A program made the translations under genes and the position numbers. Below the pieces are notes generated by a model. The model saw only the letters and a list, made by a program, of their open reading frames with translations. It was not told where the DNA came from and did not search any database. Positions 7,108 through 12,611 of a stretch of 13,529 nucleotides of DNA are shown here, one piece after another. Within the stretch, counting starts at the first letter, position 1, and each line of letters starts with the position of its first letter. This DNA is from JBBAGE01 sp041655055 (GTDB lineage: Bacteria; Pseudomonadota; Alphaproteobacteria; Rhodobacterales; Rhodobacteraceae): the NCBI GenBank assembly GCA_041655055.1, contig JBBAGE010000053.1:1-13529 (forward strand), in the 5' to 3' direction.

Positions 7108-7150
7108 GCTGTGCGGCTGCCAAAAAAACAGTTGCAATCATCCGTAAAAA

Positions 7151-7176
7151 TACATATTCAATTATTTGAGTATGTA
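7151..7176. promoter_or_regulatory. Candidate BigR/SqrR-type operator upstream of pmpA
   Basis: TACATATTCAA (7151-7161) and TTGAGTATGTA (7166-7176) form an inverted repeat with 11-bp arms, one mismatch and a 4-bp spacer, in an AT-rich island of otherwise GC-rich DNA. Its core reads ATTC-N8-GAGT, one base from the ATTC-N8-GAAT pattern described for the persulfide-sensing repressor SqrR of Rhodobacter capsulatus. The downstream genes (pmpAB, persulfide dioxygenase, sulfurtransferase) are of the kind this ArsR-family repressor group controls. A weak promoter may overlap: TTGCAA at 7132-7137 and TATTCA at 7155-7160, 17 bp apart. The repressor gene is not in the window. Confidence 0.7.
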
Positions 7177-7235
7177 GGGGATTCGCCTGCAACCGATCCA
7201 CCAAGGGCCGACACAGGCCCCAACGCACAGAGGCT

Positions 7236-7250
7236 ATGACATTTCCATGA
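7236..7250 (+). other. Four-codon leader ORF coupled to the pmpA start
   Basis: ATG at 7236 encodes Met-Thr-Phe-Pro and stops at TGA 7248-7250, so its stop overlaps the pmpA ATG (7247) as ATGA. The only ribosome-site-like AGAGG (7229-7233) is 13 nt from the pmpA ATG but 2 nt from this one, so neither spacing is good. Coupled initiation is possible but unproven. Confidence 0.25.
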
Positions 7251-7681
7251 TCGAAACCGAATTTACACCCTATGCCGCCATGGCCGGCGGCGCGCTGATC
7301 GGATTGGCGTCGGTGATGCTGATGGCGCTGCGCGGGCGCATTTTTGGCGCAACCGGCATCTTGCTCGGGGTGCTGCGCCCGGCAAGCTCATCCGACTGGA
7401 CATGGCGCGCGCTGTTGCTTGCGGGTATGTTCACCGGGCCGCTCATTTATACGCTATTCGCGGGCAGTGGCCCGGCCATTCAGGTGCCGGTCGCGCCGGC
7501 GGCGCTGATCATCGGCGGGCTGCTGGTGGGGCTGGGCGTTACCTATGGCGGGGGCTGCACCTCGGGCCACGGGGTCTGCGGGATGGCCCGGCTGTCGCCA
7601 CGTTCCTTTGTGGCCACGGGCAGTTTCATGATCGCAACCACGATCACCGTTTTTGTCATTCGTCACGTGATCGGGGGCTGA
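7247..7681 (+). CDS. pmpA: YeeE/YedE-family sulfur-compound transporter, first half (PmpA)
   Basis: 144-aa inner-membrane protein of the YeeE/YedE (sulfur transport) family, whose single-chain relative TsuA imports thiosulfate. About five hydrophobic helices are seen (about 10-28, 31-45, 54-72, 84-101 and 121-141). The signature GGGCTSGHGVCG (101-112), with Cys104 and Cys111, matches the cysteine-bearing pore motif of the family. The two-gene PmpA/PmpB form splits the transporter into halves, and pmpB starts 4 bp downstream. No upstream in-frame start exists; the ATG lacks a well-spaced ribosome site. First gene of the block behind the BigR/SqrR-like operator. The substrate here (thiosulfate, sulfide or a persulfide) is an inference from family and neighbours. 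Confidence 0.9.
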   Translation: MIETEFTPYAAMAGGALIGLASVMLMALRGRIFGATGILLGVLRPASSSDWTWRALLLAGMFTGPLIYTLFAGSGPAIQVPVAPAALIIGGLLVGLGVTYGGGCTSGHGVCGMARLSPRSFVATGSFMIATTITVFVIRHVIGG

Positions 7682-7685
7682 TATC

Positions 7686-8126
7686 ATGATGCGTCATATC
7701 CTTACCTATCTGACCGGCGTGATCTTTGGCACGGGCATCGTTCTGTCGGGCATGTCCAACCCATCCAAAGTGCTGAACTTTTTCGACTTTGCCGGCATCT
7801 GGGATCCCTCGCTTGCCTTTGTCATGGGCGCGGCTGTCGTGGTGGCCTTCATCGGATACCGCTTCGTGCTTCGCCGGCCCAAACCCGTGTTCGAGGCCCG
7901 GTTCGATATCCCGGCCAGCCGGACCATCGACATGCGTCTGATTGCGGGTTCGGCCGTATTCGGTGTGGGCTGGGGGGTGGCAGGTTTCTGCCCCGGCGGC
8001 GCCATTCCCGCCGTCAGCACGCTCAACCCTTCGGTGCTGATCTTTGTAGCATCGCTTATCGCTGGTATGCTGTTGGCACGCTCCATCATGCGCATCGGCG
8101 CCGCACGTCAAAGCCGGGCCGCCTGA
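7686..8126 (+). CDS. pmpB: YeeE/YedE-family sulfur-compound transporter, second half (PmpB, DUF6691)
   Basis: 146-aa membrane protein, partner of PmpA. Seen: helices at about 4-22, 42-63, 84-102 and 115-133, the LSGMSNPSKVLNFFD motif (20-34) and GVAGFCPGGAIPA (97-109) with Cys102; both motifs are characteristic of this second-half family. It lies in a different frame from pmpA with its own ATG (a second ATG follows at 7689), so it is a true two-gene transporter and not a frameshifted single gene. Followed after 50 bp by the persulfide dioxygenase, probably on the same transcript. The pair is thought to bring a reduced sulfur species into the cytoplasm, where the downstream enzymes would act on it. 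Confidence 0.9.
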   Translation: MMRHILTYLTGVIFGTGIVLSGMSNPSKVLNFFDFAGIWDPSLAFVMGAAVVVAFIGYRFVLRRPKPVFEARFDIPASRTIDMRLIAGSAVFGVGWGVAGFCPGGAIPAVSTLNPSVLIFVASLIAGMLLARSIMRIGAARQSRAA

Positions 8127-8176
8127 GGGCCGCCCGCATCACCAGAAGTTTCACGTTTCAAAACAGGAGAAAGAAA

Positions 8177-9067
8177 ATGGCATCGAATTATCCCGTCGAT
8201 ATGGACGTTGTCCCCGAGGTCAAAGCCTTCTTCGACGAAGCCACCAACACGATCAGCTATGTGGTGAAAGATCCCAGCTCGAACGCCATCGCGATTGTCG
8301 ATAGCGTCATGGATATCGATTACGCCGCAGGCCGCATCACCTATGACCACGCGGATCAGATCATCGCCTATGTGCAGGAAAACGATCTCAAGGTCGAATG
8401 GCTGATCGAAACCCATGTCCATGCCGATCACCTGTCGGCCGCGCCCTATATCCAGCAAAAGCTGGGCGGCAAGATCGGTATCGGTGAAAACATCACCATC
8501 GTGCAGGAAACCTTTGGCAAGGTATTCAACGAGGGCACCGAATTCCAGCGCGACGGCTCGCAGTTCGATCGGCTGTTCAAGGATGGCGATACCTATACGA
8601 TCGGCAACATGAGCGTGACGGTCATGCATACGCCGGGCCACACGCCGGCCTGCATGACGCATGTGATGGGCAATGCGACCTTTGTGGGCGATACGCTGTT
8701 CATGCCCGATGGCGGCTCGGCGCGCGCGGACTTTCCGGGCGGGGATGCGGCCACGCTCTATGACAGTATCCAAAAGGTGCTGGCGCTGCCGGATGATATG
8801 CGGCTGTTCATGTGCCACGATTACGGCCCCAATGGCCGTGACATCGAATGGGAAACCACCGTTGGCGCGGAAAAAGAGCATAACATCCACGTGGGCGGCA
8901 ATGCGACCAAAGAGGAATTCGTCAAATTCCGCACCGAGCGCGATGCAACGCTGGATATGCCCAAGCTGATCATCCCGTCGCTGCAGGTGAACATGCGTGC
9001 AGGCGAGCTGCCGCCCGCCGACAAGGATGGCAAGACCTTCCTGAAAGTGCCGATCAACGAACTCTGA
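8177..9067 (+). CDS. Persulfide dioxygenase, ETHE1-like metallo-beta-lactamase fold
   Basis: Predicted non-heme iron enzyme that oxidises glutathione persulfide with O2 to sulfite and glutathione, in the cytoplasm. 296 aa from ATG 8177, with AGGAG 7 nt upstream. Seen: the metal-binding THVHADH motif (79-85), HTPGHTP (151-157), GDTLF (171-175), GSARADFPGG (180-189) and CHDYGP (213-218). By alignment with human ETHE1 the iron ligands should be His80, His155 and Asp172. The GSARADFPGG stretch resembles the Blh/BigR-operon type. In Blh proteins this domain is fused to a DUF442 sulfurtransferase; here that partner is the next gene. Glyoxalase II and lactonases share the fold, but the sulfur neighbours and motif set favour persulfide dioxygenase. 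Confidence 0.92.
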   Translation: MASNYPVDMDVVPEVKAFFDEATNTISYVVKDPSSNAIAIVDSVMDIDYAAGRITYDHADQIIAYVQENDLKVEWLIETHVHADHLSAAPYIQQKLGGKIGIGENITIVQETFGKVFNEGTEFQRDGSQFDRLFKDGDTYTIGNMSVTVMHTPGHTPACMTHVMGNATFVGDTLFMPDGGSARADFPGGDAATLYDSIQKVLALPDDMRLFMCHDYGPNGRDIEWETTVGAEKEHNIHVGGNATKEEFVKFRTERDATLDMPKLIIPSLQVNMRAGELPPADKDGKTFLKVPINEL

Positions 9068-9092
9068 TCGGGCATTGACCTGATGCAGGATT

Positions 9093-9122
9093 GTCCCGCC
9101 GGTGTTATGACATCGCCGGGAC
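9093..9122 (+). terminator. Terminator-like hairpin between the dioxygenase and the sulfurtransferase
   Basis: 9093-9104 pairs with 9111-9122 over 12 positions with one C/C mismatch and one G-U pair, loop TTATGA, followed by GCTTTCTTCC. It resembles an intrinsic terminator with a mixed pyrimidine tail, 25 nt after the dioxygenase stop. It may give partial termination before the sulfurtransferase gene. Confidence 0.5.
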
Positions 9123-9161
9123 GCTTTCTTCCCGGCGCGCATCTGCGTGCCTTTTCTTTCC

Positions 9162-9180
9162 GCGCCGCGCGATGCGGCGC
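9162..9180 (+). repeat. Small GC-rich hairpin in the sulfurtransferase leader
   Basis: GCGCCGC and GCGGCGC form a perfect 7-bp stem around GCGAT, ending 8 nt before the AGGA ribosome site of the next gene. No T run follows, so it is not a terminator; possible leader structure. Confidence 0.35.
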
Positions 9181-9199
9181 AATCTGACAGGAACGCATC

Positions 9200-9622
9200 A
9201 TGGATATTCGCAAACTGGCCGAGGGGATCGCCATTGCCCCGCAATTGCAACCGGGTGACATGGCCGCGCTGGCCAAAGCCGGCTATGGCACGATCATCTG
9301 CAACCGCCCCGATGGCGAGGCCCCCGATCAGCCCGGCCATGCCGAAATGACCGCTGCGGCACAGGCCGCGGGGCTTGAATATGTCTATATCCCGATTTCC
9401 GGTGGCGAATTTTCCGAGGCAAGCATCGCAGCCTTTGTCGCCGCGCTGCACGATCAGCCCGGCCCGGCCGTTGCCTATTGCCGCAGCGGCGCGCGTTCGA
9501 CCACGCTTTGGGCGCTGAGCCAGGCGGATAAACTGCCGGCCGAGGACATCCTGAATGCCGCCGCAAATGCCGGGATCGATGCAATGGCCATCGCCCCGCG
9601 CCTGAAAGCGCGCAAGGGCTGA
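9200..9622 (+). CDS. Phosphatase-like sulfurtransferase (TIGR01244 / DUF442)
   Basis: 140-aa protein of the family found as the N-terminal part of Blh (beta-lactamase-like hydrolase) proteins in BigR operons. It has a dual-specificity-phosphatase-like fold with a Cys-x5-Arg loop: YCRSGARS (93-100), Cys94 and Arg99. In sulfur contexts this loop acts like a rhodanese, moving sulfane sulfur between thiols or between sulfite and glutathione persulfide. An additional Cys34 is present. The AGGA ribosome site is 7 nt before the ATG. It follows the dioxygenase by 132 bp with a terminator-like hairpin between, so it may be expressed at a lower or separate level. A true protein phosphatase is less likely given the neighbours. 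Confidence 0.88.
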   Translation: MDIRKLAEGIAIAPQLQPGDMAALAKAGYGTIICNRPDGEAPDQPGHAEMTAAAQAAGLEYVYIPISGGEFSEASIAAFVAALHDQPGPAVAYCRSGARSTTLWALSQADKLPAEDILNAAANAGIDAMAIAPRLKARKG

Positions 9623-9629
9623 CAAATCT

Positions 9630-9656
9630 GCCGCGCTGCCCGGGCGGCGGCGCGGC
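9630..9656. terminator. Hairpin between convergent sulfurtransferase and TRAP large-subunit genes
   Basis: GCCGCGCTGCC (9630-9640) pairs with GGCGGCGCGGC (9646-9656), 11 bp with one T-G position and a CGGGC loop, in the 37-bp gap between the two converging stops. Neither side has a real T run (AGATTTG on the minus side is the better one). It plausibly serves both directions. Confidence 0.55.
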
Positions 9657-9659
9657 CTG

Positions 9660-10982
9660 TCATCCCAGCCAGTTGACCGCCGCGAGCGTAAGCACCGGAA
9701 AGGCCACCAGCGCCGCCAGCCGGATCAGATCGGTGATCACAAAGGGCAGGGCCCCGGCGAAAGTATGCGACATCGGCACATCGCGGGCCATGGCGTTGAT
9801 GATGAACAGGTTCATCCCCACCGGCGGCGTGATCAGCCCCACCTCGGTCACGATCAGCACCAATATGCCGAACCAGATGCCGAAATCCGCCGCGCTCATC
9901 CCGAAATCCAGCATCGCCAGCACCGGATAGAAAATCGGCACCGTCAGCAGGATCATCGACAGGCTGTCCATGACCATGCCGAATGCCAGATAGATCAGCA
10001 GCACCACCCACAGCACCAGCCACGGCGAAAAGCCCTGAGCGCCGGTCCATTGTGCCACGGTTTGCGGCACCTGTGTCAGCGCCAGAAATCCGTTGAATAC
10101 CGCCGCGCCCAGGATGATCACGAAAATCATCCCCGTCGATTGCGCGGTCGCAAGCAGGGCCGCGCCCGTTAGCCGCAGGCTAAGCCCGCCGCTGATCCAT
10201 GCCAGCACAAAGGTGCAGGCGGCGCCCACGGCGGCGGCCTCGGTCGGGGTGAAGATGCCGCCATAAATCCCGCCCACGACCAGCAGGAAAATACCGAGCA
10301 CCGGCAAAACCGGCACCAGCGCCCGAAACCGCGCACCATATGGCAGGCGCGGTTCGACCCCGCCGCTTTGGGGAAAAATCCGCACATAGAGTGCGATGCA
10401 GATCACATATCCCGCCGCTGCCAACACCCCGGGGATGAAGGCCGCGACAAAGAGCCTGGCGATATTCTGTTCGGCCAGAATCGCGTAAAGCACCAACACG
10501 ACCGAGGGCGGGATCAGGATGCCAAGCGTGCCCCCCGCCGCCAGCGTCCCGGTGGCAAGCCGCCCGGAATAGCCCGCGCGTTTCAATTCGGGCAGCGCGA
10601 TCTGGCCCATCGTTGCCGCCGTCGCCAGCGATGATCCGCAGATCGCGCCAAATCCGGCGCTTGCGCCGATCGCGGCCATGGCCATGCCGCCGCGCCGATG
10701 CCCCAGCCATGCGCCCGCCGCGCGAAACAGCGCCGCCGACATGCCACCCAGCATCGCGAATTGCCCCATCAGCAGAAACAGCGGGATGATCGAAAAGGAA
10801 TAGCTGGCAAATGTCCCATAGGGCAGATGTTTCAACTGGCTCAGCATCATCAGCGGTGATCCGGTCACCATCCATGTGCCGCCAAAACCCACCGCCAGCA
10901 TCGCAAGCCCAATCGGCAGGCGCAGGAAAATCAACGCCAGCAGCACCGGAAACGACCAAAGCCCGATGGCCCAGGCGCTCAT
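9660..10982 (-). CDS. TRAP transporter large membrane subunit (DctM family)
   Basis: The ion-coupled channel subunit of a tripartite ATP-independent periplasmic transporter. 440 aa from ATG 10982, whose ATGA overlaps the stop of the small-subunit gene; in-frame ATG 11084 would lie inside that gene and adds non-family sequence. Seen: about a dozen hydrophobic helices and the duplicated family signatures GGTLGILIPPSVV (N-terminal half) and EVGLITPPVGMNLFIIN (C-terminal half), with ASAGFGAICGSSLATAATMG and FTPTEAAAVGAA. No periplasmic solute-binding (DctP) gene lies in this window, so the substrate cannot be assigned and dicarboxylate specificity should not be assumed. The divergent ureohydrolase gene hints at a nitrogen compound, but this is inference. 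Confidence 0.93.
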   Translation of the reverse strand: MSAWAIGLWSFPVLLALIFLRLPIGLAMLAVGFGGTWMVTGSPLMMLSQLKHLPYGTFASYSFSIIPLFLLMGQFAMLGGMSAALFRAAGAWLGHRRGGMAMAAIGASAGFGAICGSSLATAATMGQIALPELKRAGYSGRLATGTLAAGGTLGILIPPSVVLVLYAILAEQNIARLFVAAFIPGVLAAAGYVICIALYVRIFPQSGGVEPRLPYGARFRALVPVLPVLGIFLLVVGGIYGGIFTPTEAAAVGAACTFVLAWISGGLSLRLTGAALLATAQSTGMIFVIILGAAVFNGFLALTQVPQTVAQWTGAQGFSPWLVLWVVLLIYLAFGMVMDSLSMILLTVPIFYPVLAMLDFGMSAADFGIWFGILVLIVTEVGLITPPVGMNLFIINAMARDVPMSHTFAGALPFVITDLIRLAALVAFPVLTLAAVNWLG

Positions 10983-11485
10983 GCCGCGTTCCCCCGCAGC
11001 GCGCGGATCGATCGCCAGATCGCAAAGGCTGCCACCAGCACAAAGGCCGCAGCCCCCAGCACACAGGCGGCATAGGCCTGCCACAGTGGCAATTGCAAAA
11101 TGAATGTGGTCTCGCCATAGGCGCGTTTATCAAGCATCCCTTCCCACAGCCGCCAAGCGATCAAAACGGCCGCCCCCAGCATCACCAGATCGGCCAGCAC
11201 ATCGATCACCCGGTTTAGCCGCCCGCCCAGCATCGGCTGGAACAGATCCACCCGCGCATGGCCCCGGTTCAGATGGCACCAGGGCAGCGCGCAGAAAACC
11301 GCGAATCCGACGCCGATTTCCACCAGTTCGAAATCGCCGGGCACCGGGCCTGACCAGCTGATGGCCCGCCCGATGACCGACACCGTGGTCAGCCCCATCA
11401 CGCCCAGCAACACGATGCCACCCAACAGGGCGACCGCGCGGGCCAGCAATTCCGCCAATCTGGCGGCAAGGGGATAAAGGCGCAT
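10979..11485 (-). CDS. TRAP transporter small membrane subunit (DctQ family)
   Basis: Four-helix membrane subunit that pairs with the DctM-type channel. 168 aa from ATG 11485, chosen because GGAG sits 5 nt upstream; the ATG at 11614 would run through the divergent promoter region and into the ureohydrolase start. Seen: helices at about 14-36, 50-70, 90-110 and 130-152, and the family-typical ALPWCHLNRGHARVDLF segment after the second helix. The stop overlaps the next ATG by 4 bp, so the two membrane subunits are translationally coupled. Transcribed divergently from the agmatinase-type gene across a 127-bp region. Confidence 0.9.
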   Translation of the reverse strand: MRLYPLAARLAELLARAVALLGGIVLLGVMGLTTVSVIGRAISWSGPVPGDFELVEIGVGFAVFCALPWCHLNRGHARVDLFQPMLGGRLNRVIDVLADLVMLGAAVLIAWRLWEGMLDKRAYGETTFILQLPLWQAYAACVLGAAAFVLVAAFAIWRSIRALRGNAA

Positions 11486-11534
11486 GGCGGCTCCGATATT
11501 GCTGCACGGCTGTTGGCTGGCACAAATGCCGCCG

Positions 11535-11564
11535 CCGCGCAACTGGCCCGGCGTGGTTGCGCGG
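11535..11564. promoter_or_regulatory. Perfect 9-bp inverted repeat in the TRAP/ureohydrolase divergent promoter region
   Basis: CCGCGCAAC (11535-11543) and GTTGCGCGG (11556-11564) are exact inverted copies with a 12-bp spacer, 21 bp centre to centre (two helical turns). The right arm covers the candidate -35 box of the ureohydrolase promoter. This is the geometry expected of an operator for a dimeric regulator that could act on both divergent transcripts. No regulator gene lies beside it. Confidence 0.55.
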
Positions 11565-11584
11565 TTTGGGCAATGTGCTATGTG
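11557..11584 (+). promoter_or_regulatory. Candidate promoter of the agmatinase-type gene
   Basis: TTGCGC (11557-11562) and TATGTG (11579-11584), 16 bp apart, with a TGC extended -10 element just before the second hexamer. It would give a leader of about 20 nt before ATG 11613. Hexamer matches are moderate. Confidence 0.35.
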
Positions 11585-11612
11585 GCGGACAGATCCCAAA
11601 CTGGGAGGCATC

Positions 11613-12581
11613 ATGGCGCTCGAAGACGCAAAGAACGAGGTTGATACCGCCTTTACCCGCGCGGCGCGGCGTGGGCTTGCCTATGAAAACGCCTTTGGCG
11701 GGGCGCTGTCGTTTCTGCGCCGCCGCTATAGCAAGGATGTCGCGGGCGCGGCGCTGGCGATTACCGGCGTGCCCTTTGATCAGGCGGTGACCAACCGCCC
11801 CGGCACGCGGCTTGGCCCGCGCGCGATCCGCGAGGCATCGACCCTTCAACCCTTTGATCCGCCCTATGGCTGGGGCTTCGATCCGTTGTCGGAATTCGAT
11901 ATCATCGATTATGGTGATCTGGCCTTTGATTATGCCCGTATCGCCGATTTCCCGTCGGCGCTAAGCGCGCATATCGCCACGATCCTTGATGCGGGCGCGG
12001 GGGCGCTGACGCTGGGGGGTGATCACTTTATCACCCTGCCGATTTTGCGGGCGATGGCGGCGAAATTCGGGCCGCTGGGGCTTATTCATTTCGATGCGCA
12101 TTCCGACACATGGCCCGATGATGATATGGACCGGATTGACCATGGCACGATGCTTTACAAAGCCGTCAAGCTGGGGCTGGTCGATCCCGCGCGCTCGGTC
12201 CAGATCGGGATTCGCACCGATAATCCGCTGACCATGGGGATCACCCAGATCGATGCGCGCGCGGTGCATGAACTGGGGCCTGCCACAGTTGCCGCCCGTA
12301 TCCGCGAAATCGTGGGCAGCGCGCCCGCCTATCTGACCTTTGATATCGATTGCCTCGATCCTGCCTTTGCGCCGGGCACCGGCACGCCGGTCTGGGGTGG
12401 GCTTGCGTCATGGCAGGCGCAGGCGATCTTGCGCGATATCGCGGGGGTTCATCTGGTGGGCGGCGATGTGGTCGAGGTCTCGCCCCCCTTTGATGCAGGT
12501 GGGGCCACAGCGATTGCGGCGGCCCATGTTGCCACGGAAATCATGTGCCTTTATCTGTGGACAAGGCGCGCGGCCCCTTGA
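11613..12581 (+). CDS. speB: Agmatinase-family ureohydrolase
   Basis: Dinuclear manganese ureohydrolase; agmatinase cleaves agmatine to putrescine and urea in the cytoplasm. 322 aa from ATG 11613 with GGGAGG 4 nt upstream; the in-frame upstream start at 11484 would overlap the divergent promoter region. Seen: GGDH (135-138), FDAHSD (160-165), HGTM (177-180), FDIDCLDPAFAPGTGTP (243-259) and EVSPPFD (288-294). The metal ligands are expected at His138, Asp161, His163, Asp165, Asp244 and Asp246. Related ureohydrolases (guanidinobutyrase, guanidinopropionase, formimidoylglutamase) share these motifs, so the substrate is less certain than the chemistry. The divergent TRAP pair may import a related guanidino compound. 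prfA follows 30 bp later. Confidence 0.88.
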   Translation: MALEDAKNEVDTAFTRAARRGLAYENAFGGALSFLRRRYSKDVAGAALAITGVPFDQAVTNRPGTRLGPRAIREASTLQPFDPPYGWGFDPLSEFDIIDYGDLAFDYARIADFPSALSAHIATILDAGAGALTLGGDHFITLPILRAMAAKFGPLGLIHFDAHSDTWPDDDMDRIDHGTMLYKAVKLGLVDPARSVQIGIRTDNPLTMGITQIDARAVHELGPATVAARIREIVGSAPAYLTFDIDCLDPAFAPGTGTPVWGGLASWQAQAILRDIAGVHLVGGDVVEVSPPFDAGGATAIAAAHVATEIMCLYLWTRRAAP

Positions 12582-12611
12582 CCCAGCCCCCGCCAATGGA
12601 CAGATAAGCGC

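Noticed and set aside
7247..8126. pmpA and pmpB as one YeeE gene broken by a frameshift
   Set aside because: Each half has its own start, stop and intact family motifs, they are in different frames with a 4-bp gap, and the two-gene form is a known arrangement.
9200..9622. Protein tyrosine or dual-specificity phosphatase
   Set aside because: The Cys-x5-Arg loop is shared, but the family match and location next to a persulfide dioxygenase favour the DUF442 sulfurtransferase reading.
8108..9625. A 505-codon open frame on the minus strand opposite the dioxygenase and sulfurtransferase genes
   Set aside because: It mirrors two well-supported plus-strand genes with clear motifs and ribosome sites. 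Its translation is rich in His, Arg and Gly without a recognisable domain, as expected for a shadow frame in GC-rich DNA.
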